Shown piece by piece: positions 1 through 12,500 of a DNA stretch of 64,000 bases; positions within the stretch are counted from its first letter, which is position 1, and each line of letters starts with the position of its first letter. The DNA comes from Luidia sarsii (Eukaryota; Echinodermata; Asteroidea; Paxillosida; Luidiidae): the NCBI GenBank assembly GCA_949987565.1, contig OX465113.1:2565372-2629371 (forward strand), read 5' to 3'. The notes beneath the pieces are model-generated. The model made no database searches, was not told the DNA's origin, and was given only the letters and a program-made list of their open reading frames with translations. Position numbers and translations under genes: made by a program.

Positions 1-555
1 CATAATAATAATAACTCACAGCCATAGCCGTGTCAAGGGAAGTCTTCAACGAGCGGCTGCAGGCTTTCCCATATATTTACGTGTTCTTTCCAGCCACAGC
101 CGGAGAAATTTGAAAACGGTCATAGACTAGCTCACAGTCATCTCAGCATTGGAATCAAACATTTATTTTTAAGTAGAAGCCTATAATTAGATCTCTCAAC
201 CGAGGTGGTTAAAATCTAAACGACTCAACCTTTTTCTATTAAAAAAATATCATCTTAAACCGTGGAAAGAAATACTCGAATATAGAGCGGAAATATTTGT
301 GTTTGGAATTGGAATCAAGGCAATCTTCGTTGTCCAATTTCAGTGGCAAGTCTAAACAAAAATTAAGAACAGGTGTATAATATATAAAGGACAAATTGAT
401 AAACAAGGGACGGATATTACAAAAAATGATAAATTACTTAAATGATAGCACTAACAGGAGAAGAACAAACCCCAGACAACACAAAAACTGATTATTTATA
501 GCCGCTGAGAAAAGGCCGATTAATCGATTATTCGATTATTCGATTCACAAACAAA
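1..555. other. 5' flank of the DOCK gene, no gene seen
   Basis: AT-rich DNA without a convincing coding stretch. It should contain the DOCK promoter. The only structured motif is at about 519-545: a TAATCGATTA palindrome (521-530) followed by two further ATTCGATT copies, 26 bases before the start codon. The transcription start cannot be placed from sequence alone. Confidence 0.5.
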
Positions 556-563
556 ATGGCGGC
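552..563 (+). promoter_or_regulatory. YY1/TISU-like element over the DOCK start codon
   Basis: CAAAATGGCGGC spans the initiator ATG at 556. It matches the YY1 core and is one base off the TISU consensus (SAASATGGCGGC), an element known in animals to couple transcription start with a very short 5' UTR. If it works that way here, the mRNA would start only a few bases upstream. That is inference; no cap data are available. Confidence 0.4.
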
Positions 564-3500
564 CTCCGGTGGTGGAAAGGGGCAGCGGGCCTTTGCCCAA
601 AAACTGAACAAGTAAGTGGAACGGTCGGGGTAATGTCACCATTTTCTAACGTGGTAGACGATACTTTATGTCGGGGGAGGGGAATTGTTACATTAGATGA
701 TTCGTGGGTGTGTGTACAACCCGCTAGGCCGTCAGTTCAGACTTCTTATTTTTTGTCTAATGACGTGTTTACATTCGCATTGTCACGCAGAGTGGACCCG
801 GAAGTCAAGTACTGTCACTTAGTGGCAGTAGGGATTGACTGGTTAAACTTAAGGTCATACTTACTTGTCAACTTCTGGATGATTAATGTTCTTTGCGATT
901 TCCCCTCGGAAAACTGATTTTTTTTAAACCCCACCTACGTAGTTCAGTAGACAGTAGTACTAAGTTTGATCTAACTGACTAAGAAGAGTAAGAGTAAGTA
1001 ACTAACACTAACACTCTAACCCTTGGGAGGATGCGGGTTACTTACGGTTACCGCAACTACTGGCTTGTACTGCCATCCCCCATTTGTCAAATTTATGCTT
1101 GACTTGTCACTAGCACCAGATATTGAAATGATTCAATTGAAAGAATAGTAAATAACATTATAAGAATTTTAAAAATTTGACAAAAATACTTAGATTGAAG
1201 AAAAAGAGTTGAGTTTTGGAAAGATGTTAGCATTAAACCCAACAAACCTTAATTTAAACTTGAAACACAAAAATCTGGAAGAAAAAATAATGCCAATTGG
1301 TGACAGTTAACTAGCTAAATACATTACTACTTGGCAACTTTTTAATGTATTGAAAAATTGTAATTTTGAGATTTTTATTTATGTCAGCACTTAGCAGAAT
1401 CTGTGAAATTAACATGGTGACCAAAACGTAGAAATAAAACAACATGGCAACTTAAAAAAAAATTCCAAAGTTACAAACATTCTCCCCACTGCACACTTTT
1501 TAAAGTAAATGAGTTTGGTACGCTGAATCTTGAGGTTTTCTTTCTGATTTTGATTCCTTTAGGAGCCATCAAGCAGCAGACATCAGACGACAAGTATCCT
1601 CCCATTACTCTGGACGAGATTTGGCCAAACTCGGCATTGGCTCATCAATCGTGGGCTCGGTATGTCTGCTACTACCCTCTCCTTTGCACTGACTTTATTG
1701 CCAGATAAAAAATATTAACCAAAATGTAAATCTCAAAAGCTTTGATCCTAGCAGGACAAGGGCTTTTACGAAGGCTTCGGCCCTGGGCTTAGGCTTCAGT
1801 CATATTTCACTTACATAGTATGTCACAGGTATCTAGAAACAAGGGATTGACCCAAGTTTCTTGGCGAGTACTCAGCACATATCAACGCAACAAATCTTTA
1901 AATTTGGCGACAAAGCACAACCTGCATTTCTTAGGTTTTGTCGGACGGAGACGAAGCCTGAGCCTGATCCATGGATTCGTAAAGGACCAAAGTTTTGGAA
2001 GTCATGAAGTGACAGCCTGATGTGTGCATAATTTGAGGCCATTGTCACGATAAAGCAATCAGCCATGTTATTGTAGCAATTTGCTGGTATTAGATGAATC
2101 ACTGACTCAAATTGTTGACCAGTATTTGGTACTTTGACTCTCTCCGTTCGTTTAGATTCCTCTGTCTGAGGTTGTGGACCCGTTGGATTTTGAGGGGTTT
2201 CTGGAAGCCAACCGCACCCAATACAACAGGGACCCACTGCGTCATCTCCTGGAGTTCCCCTCCGATGATCTGATCATCACATCCATCCCAAAGGAATGTC
2301 GCACCGTCAAGCCTCCGCTGCCGGAGCCGGAGTGAGTCTAAGATCGAGGGCCAGTCGTCGATTTCACCAAACTCATCGTAACTTACGACAAATTGCTAGA
2401 CGACGAGCGATGCACAGAAACCCGTACAGCCTATCACGACTTATGATGGGTTATCCATTGTAGGTTGAGTTACGATGCATTGTAAGGCTTCTTGAAATCC
2501 ACCCCAGCTGCCTTAAAGGCCACTCCATTAGCTTCCCTGGGTCTATCTTGGTTTGCCTAAGTAAGCTTTCTTTGACGTCACTACCTCTAACTTACCTAGT
2601 GTTAAAGTAGAGTCACTTCACTTGTGAGTAACCTGGGATACGGGGAAGCTTCTCTAATGCACCTTAAGTGTGAGTCTCGGCCACGCATGAAAAGTCTTTA
2701 TTGACTACAGTAACATGCAAATATGTCGCAAATTGCTTACTGCTTACATTAGAAGGGCCTGTTGCTTTGATCCTAGCAGGACCTTTCTCAAAGGCAGAAT
2801 GCCCTTTTCCTCAATTCTCAAGGAATAAGACTAAACGCGTAAGTAAGGTAACTTACCTTGGAATTGCCCTCTGTCCTCAACAGCTCGGACAGCAACATCC
2901 AGGTTCGGGACTGCCTGCAGACCTACACGTGCGACTGGGCCGTGGTCCAGCGCAAGTACCAGGACTGTGTGGTGCTGGACCCGGGCAGCAAGACCGAGGC
3001 TAGAGAGGCTGCTCTGAGCAACGGTCAGCAGATCTTTGAGGTGGACGAACAGGAGCTGGAGGAAGAGGTGCCGCAGGTGAGAGAAGACGAGAGGACAAAA
3101 AAGGGAAACAGATCAGGGGCCAGTTTCATGGAGCTTCTTAAGCATGAAAATTTGCCATAGCAAAATGTCTTCCCTGGTTAAAACTAGACTGCCAACCAAA
3201 TTTTGCTTGCTGTACTTGACTTGTATTCCAATACTGGGTGCTTAGCATGAAAAACAAGTGGAACGTTGGCTGGTAACCTTATTCTATTGAGGAAGATTTT
3301 TCACACGAGCAAATTTTGGTGCTATGAAATTGGCCCCTGATGTCTGCATTTCAGCTTCATCATGAGCTCTTATTGTTGACTTTATTTTCCACATTTAGGT
3401 ACTCAAGCTTAGCTTGTTATATACCGAAATACACATCAGCTTGTAATTGATAAGGAATAGTTGTATGTTGGACTTATTTTTTACGACATTTTTATTTTTG

Positions 3501-6500
3501 AAACAATTACCATGGATTTGGGGAGAAACAAGTCACGTTTGGTTGAGTATAGTAGAAACTGATTTTACAGTTCCATGGACTACCACTTATGGTTATTGGT
3601 GGTTTTCATCAACAGATTGGGAGTCTAAATTCTACGCTATTTGCAGAAAAATAAAAAAAATGTCATACTGCTGTTTCTGCATTGCAACCTTACTTTCCCA
3701 CCTCAAAACTGAATCAGCAGAATTCCATTTACATGTACCGGTTTTCACATATGACTTTGCACCATATGCCACAGATTCTTGAGAAAAGTCAACAATATGC
3801 AATAGAGAAGTACAGATATGAAGTACTTCATTTTGTTTCGCTGTCAAGCCAAGCTGCATGCCTGAATAGAAGTGGTTTGGGAGTAGATGGGTTTGTAAGA
3901 GTGGTGGGATTTTGAATGGTCAGGACATGGGTATTTTAATTGACTGTTGTCGTGGGACAGTGCATCAGTGAGGACATGGGCTTTGAGATAATGCACCCTG
4001 AGATCTGGAAGAGTCTCATGCCTGCCAAGCTGATGACGGCAAAGACAACGGTGAGACATTCATGTCATAATCAGAGCCCGTTAAAGTCACTAACTCTGTC
4101 AAAAACCGGAAGGTCCCTCCAGAGACACACTTCTTCTCTTGATTCTCCCCGCTACTAAACTGAGGCAGAGAGTCGGCCAGCACCTCTGCTTCCACTCACG
4201 GCTTTGTTGCTGCCATAGAGCTCTATAAATAAACTTCAGTGCTCACTCCCCTATCAACGTGCGGTACGAACGTGTGCTGACATGGACGCGCATCCGCCAT
4301 TACCAAAGAGGTCAACTTCAGCTCGAAGTGCCCAGATGTCAGTAGCTATCGCGCGTTATATTAATGGGGAAAGGTATAGCCAAAAAGGTTGTGAATGCGG
4401 AAACTAAAATGTTATAGAAATTGTTTTTAGTAATGAACGGAAAGGCCATCAATACCTCAAGGGATTGGCAAATTTTACTTTCTTTTGTAAAAAAATTGGG
4501 ATTAGTTTGCCCCATAGAGATCCATGCATTTGCACCTCTTTGGTAATGGCGTCGCAGTCCCCATGTCAGCACGCGATGAGTGCGCACTCGTTCATTTATT
4601 GAGCTCTATGGTTGCTGCCAATTAACCTGATTCCTAACCCCTTACCATCTTTCCCATGTCTCACAGAATTGAACCCTCCAAAAGAATGAGAAGTTATCTT
4701 AACACTGTTAGAAATAACCAATTTGTCGCATTGCATTTTCTGTTGACGTCATTTGATCACTATCTTATCAGAAGGACCTTTCATAACCAAGTGGAATATG
4801 CTAACCTGTGTATGCATGGTGCACAGGATAGGCCTGTTTCCAACAAATTTTCAAAATACACAAATGAAAGGCAGTTATAGAGGTCCTGATGTTTCTACTC
4901 TTGGACGACCTTTTTTTCAAAAGGCAGAATGGGAATTTAGTAAGGTCCTGCCCTTGGAAAAATAGGCCTTATAATTTTCTGAGTTTTTGTTACATTCATT
5001 TTGTTGATTTTCATTTGTATGACAGTTGATTTCTTTTATGTTTGATTTATTTTTGAATCATTTTTACCCAATACCAATATTTGGTGGACATTTCTAACTG
5101 CCTCCAGGTGATTGTTCCAAGAGCTTTGGTGCAGGAAGTTGTTTGATTTGAAAGGCTTTCCTGGTGTTAAGCCCTTAATGTTTTAGGGCCCGAGGTTTGA
5201 ATCCTAGTAGAACCCTGCATAAATGCATTCTGGACTTGAGAAAGGCCATGCTAGGATCCAAACGTCTCACTCTTGATTTATGGAAGTCTTGGACTAATTG
5301 TATTTGGACTAGTAGAACCCTGCATAAATGCATTCTGGACTTGAGAAAGGCCATGCTAGGATCCAAACGTCTCACTCTCGATTTATGCAAGTCTTGGACT
5401 AATTGTATTTGGACTAGTAGAACCCTGCATAAATGCATTCTGGACATGAGAAAGACTATGCTAGGATCCAAACGTCTCACTCTCGATTTATGCAAGTCTT
5501 GGACTAATTGTATTTGGACTAGTAGAAACCTGCATAAATGCATTCTGGACTTGAGAAAGACTATGCTAGGATCCAAACGTCTCACTCTCGATTTATGGAA
5601 GTCTTGGACTAATTGTACTTGGACTAGTAGAACCCTGCATAAATGCATTCTGGACTTGAGAAAGACTATGCTAGGATCCAAACGTCTCACTCTCGATTTA
5701 TGCAAGTCTTGGACTAATTGTATTTGGACAGCTGGGCAAACGCTCCTCAATCCATCTAGACAGCACCCCCCGGGGCAGCTGGGCCTCCAGCATCTTTGAT
5801 CTGAAGAACAGCGAGTGCGATGCTCTCTTGCCCCGTCTCCTGGAGCACACGCCCATCGAGCGGCAGGACAGCGTCAACAGGGACATCCGCTCCCACCACC
5901 GACAGCCGGACCTCTTCTGCCTCTACCCCTCTGTGGATGAGGTGAGTAGTGGGTTACAAACAGGTGCAGGGATGGGTACATGGAGGTGTGTGAAGGTGCT
6001 GCAAGGTACAGGGATGGGTACATGTAGGTGTGTGAAGGTGCTGCAAGGTACAGGGATGTGTACATGTAGGTGTGTGAAGGTGCTGCAAGGTACAGGGATG
6101 GGTACATGGGGGTGTGTGAAGGTGCTGCAAGGTACAGGGATGGGTGCATGGAGGTGTGTGAAGGTGCTGCAAGGTACAGGGACGGGTACATGGAGGTGTA
6201 TGAAGGTGGTGCAGGGATGGGTACAAGGAGGTGTGTGAAGGTGCTGCAAGGTGCAGTGAGGGGTATATGGAGGTGTATGAAGGTGCAGTGAGGGGTACAT
6301 GGAGGTGTATGAAGGTGCTGCAAGGTGCAGTGAGGGGTACATTGAGGTGTGTGAAGGTGCAGCAAGGTGCAGTGAGGGGTACATGGAGGTGTATGAAGGT
6401 GCCGCAGTGATGGATGCAAGAAGATTCAGAAAGTTGCAGTGATTGGGTACAGGAGGGTGCAGCGATTGGTTCAAGAAGGAACATCAACAGGTGCAAGGTG

Positions 6501-9500
6501 CTTGAGGGTGTATGTTTCGATGCGGGTATGTGCTGGAAGGTGCAGTGACAGGTTCAGTGATGGTGTGCAAGAAGGTGCGCTGATGGGTGTCCAAAGTGCA
6601 TAAAAGGATACTTATGGTATCTGAATGTGCAGTACAATTATTTGAATGTGATGTTTCTTCTGTCACCAGTCGGATGCAATTGAGCGACGGATGCCAGCAG
6701 AGGTACCCAAGGAGCATTTCGGCTACCGCATCTTTGTCAAATGTCTGAACCTCAAGTAAGTTGCAGCATGGAAGAGGGATCTTCTGTGAATTGTGTGCAC
6801 ACTGAATGACGTAAATTGTATCAAGTTGTGACTTTGAACGGGTGCACAGAATGGCCCCCTGTGTTCAAGCTGAATGGGGTCATTGCATCCACAGCTCAGA
6901 GATTGGGTAGATACTCTTGTTAATGCACATTAAATGAGGTAAATTGTATCCACAGGTGTGAATACAAGCACATGGCTACTGAACATTAGCCAAATGGTAC
7001 AAGACATCCTAAAGTCAACCCAAAAAAAACTACTGCTCATTGTCTTTTCTCATCATGAATTGTTTGGTTTGGTTTTGCCAACAGACTTGATTTGGAGATC
7101 GAGCCAATTTTTGCCTCAATGGCACTCTACGATGTGAGGGAAAAGAAGAAGGTATGCTCTCATTGCTCACTCTTTTTTTAAAAACAGTTTGCATCGGGAT
7201 AGGCCTAAAGTGATTCGGCTACGATCTGACCGGAGCTTGTTGGGCGTAATGACCATCATTTATTGCTGGTCGTGAAGAGTCGTCAGTCCTGAAGATTCAA
7301 ATTGTTTTGACCAAGTCTGGAGACAGTCAGGTCATAGTCAAATCTCAATTTGATAAAATGTGTGCTATGGACATTAGATACACTTCTTTGTGTACTTGTA
7401 AATGTATGATCCAGTGCATAAGAGGTCCGTGTTTTTCTTTATTTTCCTCTAAATCGTTGTCTCCAGATTTCAGAGAATTTCTACTTTGACCTGAACACTG
7501 AGCCGCTGAAGTCCATGATCAAGAACCATCTGGGCTACCCCGATCCATCCACCCTGGCCCGCAATGCCGTCTTCTCCATCACCTACCCCACCAATGACGT
7601 CTACATCGTCATCAAGTTGGAGAAGGTTCTCCAGCAGGGAGACATCTCGGAGAGTGCCGAGCCCTACATGAAGGAGCTCGACAACCCCAAGGTAGCGGAC
7701 TCGCTTCAACATTCAGTCAAAATCAAACCGCAAAGACAAAAGCGAGATTCGATGTGCACGGACAGTTGCATTCATATGATCGGTTCTAAATGGTAATCCA
7801 GTCCACACAACTGCATGTATTTGTGCACGCCAACTGCGCAACTGGACCTATTTCGTCTCTACCCCTCTGTAGAGGAGTAGTGGGATAATGGGTGCAAACA
7901 GGTGCAGTGACAGGTGCATAGAGGTGCCAAATGTAGTGATTGGTGCACAGAGGCACAAAAAAGTAGGAAGGTGCGGTGATGAGTACTAGAAGGTCCAGGT
8001 ACCTCTCCTTGATTTCTTTTTTTTTTAAATTTTTTATTAATTTTTTTATGATTTTATTTTTTGGGGGGTTGTTGTTTCGTCGGCAGCATGTAGACAAGGC
8101 GAGGCAGAATTCCCGTTACTTCTGCGACAAGCTGGGCGCCTACCGCATGCCCTTCGCCTGGACAGCTGTCCACCTCCTGGACATCATCAACGGCGCCGGC
8201 CTGATCGACCCCAACCCGGACGGCACCGACATGGACCGGGCCAAGAGCAACAGCCTGGAGTTTGGCCGCAAGAAGAGCGGCGCCGTCACGGCCGAGCAGA
8301 ACTTTGGCTCGCTGCCCCGCAAGCCGTCCGAGTCCTCGGGGCTGGGGTCGCTGGCCGGGGCCGGCGGGGCGTCCGGGAGCGGCGCCCCGCTCAAGCGCAA
8401 CGGCTCGGAGAGACGCAGCTTCTACAAGGTGGAGGACGACACGGGCAACCTGGAGTCCTTCCATCCCGTCACCATTAAAGTCTCCAGCTTCTTCAAGCAG
8501 GCAAGTCCTCACTGGCAAAAAGGCCTCTCCTGAGTATCTTCCCCTCCCTTCAGACCAAGATCTGTCCTCCCCCCCCCAACCTCTCTCTTACGATCCTATC
8601 TCGTGGCATTGCTCTCTTCAGGAAGCGGACAAACTGTCGGATGACGACCTGTACAAGTTTCTGGCGGACCTCAGAAGGCCGACCTCGGTCTTGAAGAGGT
8701 TGAAGTGCATCCCAGGTGAGTGGCTCTGTGCTTATCACTTGCCTGAATCCCTCGGATGTGTGCCAGAAGCATCGTGGGAATTTAAAACTCAGGCAGATGC
8801 CTTGAACTAACTTCCTCTCTGATGATTTCATCGTGCCATGTAGCATGTCGTATATATTTATGCAGAAAACACCAAATTATATGCTCATGCTGTGGGATTG
8901 ACAAAGAGAGCCCCTTAAGAAATCCTTGGATCAGGCTCGGGATTCTAGGTTTCGTCTGCATCACACCAAACCTACAATTACAGCTTAGGGTATGCTGATG
9001 AATTGGAAAGTTGTTTGGCCTGTTCGGTGCAGAGTATTCACTTGGACACTGGTCTGCTCATTAATACCTGTGGCACTATAACATAAACCTATAGCCTATA
9101 ACCTATAGCCTTAGCCTTTATTACCATTGAAAAATAAATAAATGAATTGAATTCAATTGAATTAAAACAAAAAAGCTAAGAGAAGATCTAGCCTCCATCG
9201 ACAGAGTGACAGAGGCAAAGCCACAGCAGCAGCCCAACCCATGGAGATTAGAAGACCCCTATTAAGTTCTGATGTCTTAACCACACTTACAGAAAGCTCT
9301 TAATCCATTGTCTCTGTCCCAGGCTCTTTGAAGCTGGACATCTCCCCCATGCCAGAGAACCCGCCCTATTGCCTGACCCCTGACCTCCAGCAGGTCAAGC
9401 CCTACCCCGACACCAGGACCAGGCCGACCCGAGAAATCCAGGAGTTCCCCTCGAGGGATGTCTATCACCCGCACAGCATCTACCGGTGAGGAGGAGGGGG

Positions 9501-12500
9501 GGGAGAGGAAGCAGAAGAAAAAGAGGTCGAGGAAGAGGAGAAGAATGGAGGGTTGGAGGTGGAAGAGGGGTGCACAGTTTTCCGTTAACCTAACCCAAAC
9601 TAAACACCCCTTATATGTATTCTCTCCACCCCCCAGCAACCTGCTCTATGTCTACCCTAAAGATCTCAACTACTCGAACCGGTCGGGATCCGCCCGAAAC
9701 ATTGCTGTCAAAGTTCAGTTCATGGCGGGCGACAACCCCGCCACAGCACTCAAGGTAAGCCGATAGCAATGGTATCTGCTTTGAGATCATGCAAGGCATG
9801 AATTCAATTTCCTTTGTTCGTATTATTGATTCAAACCGTGCTTCACATGTTGTTCTTACACTCCCCACAACCCGACTGCTGTCTCCCTTGATACAGTGCA
9901 TCATGGGCAAGTCCAGCTGTCCTGAGTTCTCGGACAGCGCCTACACCTCGGTCACCTACCACCAGAGATCGCCCGACTACTACGAGGAGATCAAGGTGAT
10001 GCTGCCCGCAGACTTGGCCGACTATCACCACATCCTCTTCACCTTCTACCACATCAGCTGCCAGCGCAAGCAGGACGTCACACCGGTGGAGACCCCTATT
10101 GGATACACGGTGAGTTGGGTGCCTCAGTTTGCGGGGGAAAAAGCGAGTTTTTTTTTTTTTGGTACGGCTTGAATGTTTGCGGTCGTGGACTGTTTTGGGC
10201 AGGACCATAGTGCCTTCGTTCAGCAGACTCATTTACCAGGGATGCGTGAATACTATACCTCAGCAGGGATGGATTTCCGGAAATGGCGTGATTTTTAAAC
10301 AAAATTATTGATTAATAAATTTTTTTATTGTATCCCTCCTGAATTTGGAATAAAGTTTTCTTTGCTAAAGTATTTTTTATTTTTTATTTTTTATTTTTTA
10401 CTTTTTATTTTTTATTTTTTATTTTTTATTTTTTATTTTTTATTTTTTATTTTTTATTTTTTATTTTTTATGTCAAACTGCTCATTTTTATCTGTTTAAA
10501 CCTTAACCTTAACCTTAAAAACTTAAGGGCGTCTGCACCTAAGCGCTCACTCGCAGTCGAACAATTTATTGGCCTTCAGTGATTTTCAGGAAATGGCTTG
10601 GTTGGTCACTTACATCCCTGCCTCAGGTTAAGGTGAATTCTTTGTGGAGTGACATTCCATGGTAAGAGGGAAAAAAACTGTTGCTGATCACCAAAGGTTT
10701 GTTGGCAGCCTGTTATCAGGATACTCCCCGTCGAGAGTCCTTCTCATGGTTATTTTCTGGGGGTATCTTATTTCCACAGTGGCTGCCAATGATGCAGCAC
10801 GGAAGGCTGCAGGTGGGAGACTTTGGCCTGCCTGTGTCAATGGACATGCCTCCTACGGCCTACTTTATGCTCAGCCCTGAGGTGAGTGGACTCCTTGCAT
10901 TGTTCATGTATCCGCATCTCAATCACTACGCTATCCAAAGACAGGGGGAAAGATATTGCCCTTGGGAATCGTTCTTGTAAAATGTAATCCAAAATCAGGA
11001 GGGCCTGGGGACTTTTCCAAAACCCGGCTTAGGCTCAGGCTCCGGCTTTATCTCTGGTTCTTTCATCCATTTCAAGTACAAGGCATGAAAACAGGAAGCC
11101 TTTGGCATCAATTTTGAATGTCTTACTGAAAGGAATCCAAAGCTTCAACTTCAACAAAGAACTCCAACTTGTATTTCAGCATTTGGATAAGAGAGACGAA
11201 GCCGGAGCCGAAGCCTAAGCCGGGTTTTGGTAAAGGGCCCAGATGTTTCGATCCTAGATCCTTTCTCAAAGGCAGAAATGGAATCCGGTTTGAAATTGAT
11301 GTCTTACCGCACTGTTTGGGTCAAATGTACTGACTGCTGTAAAAAAAAAAAAGTACTTCAGTGCTTACAGGCTCTGTGTCTACCTCCATTACATAGCTAA
11401 GTGATAATGCTGTAGTGACTTGTATTGTGAAAATGAGGAAATGAGATTGATAACCGTTTATGATTTAGTCTCAGTCTCAGGTTAAATTAAGTTCTGGACG
11501 TCAGAATCAACGATTTGCACCATGACTATGTAAATTGATCAAATTTGTCCACATTTGATAAAATGAACTTTGCTGACAGCCCCACAGGGATGAATGGGTT
11601 TGGGGATGCAAGTTAACATACTCAGGGTAGGCACTTTTACATTTTCTAGAAACGTGCCATGTCCAAGCCAGACACTTCCCGGTCACAACAGGTATTATGG
11701 TTCCTCAGTTTCTCTCTCATTTTTTGGTTGTTCTCTACCATCAGCCTCGCCATTAACCCTTATCACCATTAACATCCCACTAAAAAAAACAACCCAAAAT
11801 ATATACATATTATCCGTATCGATTAGTTTCACTGTGCACATTAAAAACCCAAAGATATTTAAACCTCCACCATTTTCCTCCTCTGTCCTTCCCTCTGCCT
11901 TTGATCAGCCTCAAGGTGTCCCTCGGCTTTTTGGTGGAAGTTACGGTGGTCAGTTGTCTGGATTGATTCCAAGAGTGCCTGCCGAATAGTTGCCAGTGAT
12001 TTTTGTTCTCCGTCCTTGTCTTTATGGCAATGTGCCCCCTTGATATCTCGTCTTAAGAGTGGTTTCAGAGCTGCCGTACATGCGCATAGACCCCAGATGC
12101 TGCCTTAGATCCTAGCTCAAAGTGTAGTGGAGAAGGCAGTCGGTGTTGTCACTGATCCAAAGCATGCATTCGAATGTATGATTTCCCAACCCTTGGAGCT
12201 AAACCAACCGAGCCACTTTACTAACAAACCAATGTATTACTCCAAATAAATAGTGGTCAAACAAACCAAGGAAAAACTGACTGGGAACTTTTGAAAAAAT
12301 TGAAAAAAAAATTGGTAAAGAAAACTTGGACTGGACCGGGAGTTGAACCCGAGACGTCTGGATTAACGTACCGGTGCTCTTCCATCTGAGCTATCCAGCC
12401 CTTAGATGGTGGCCTACTCAAATAGTCAACTCGTCTTTGCCGGGAGTGGGGGCACCAGTCAGAAACAATTCAACCAAAGTTTTCTTTGCCAATTTTTTTC

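Larger units (their letters stand above)
556..7691 (+). other. DOCK7: DOCK exons 1-8: N-terminal DOCK-C/D block (residues 1-370)
   Basis: Residues about 45-175 form the family's N-terminal conserved region ([38 protein letters not shown]), aligning with 'AVDPVDLEDYL' and 'VRDCIRSYTEDWAIV' of DOCK7. Exon 5 contains the [15 protein letters not shown] segment, and exons 6-8 contain [37 protein letters not shown] and [10 protein letters not shown]. These are among the best conserved N-terminal stretches of DOCK6/7/8. Exons 4 and 5 meet in phase 0, leaving room for an in-frame optional exon at 3961-4050. Confidence 0.9.

Noticed and set aside
5175..5799. Long open frames of about 190-200 codons on both strands with [13 protein letters not shown] repeats
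   Set aside because: They are the 105-bp minisatellite; a unit divisible by three without stops stays open on both strands. The + frame also disagrees with exon 5's frame.
5828..6496. Several overlapping frames rich in [14 protein letters not shown] or [11 protein letters not shown]
   Set aside because: Products of the roughly 42-bp minisatellite, open in many frames, with no start or splice context.
7786..8097. Frames around the poly-T before DOCK exon 9
   Set aside because: Low-complexity AT-rich intron; the exon clearly starts at 8087 after CGGCAG.
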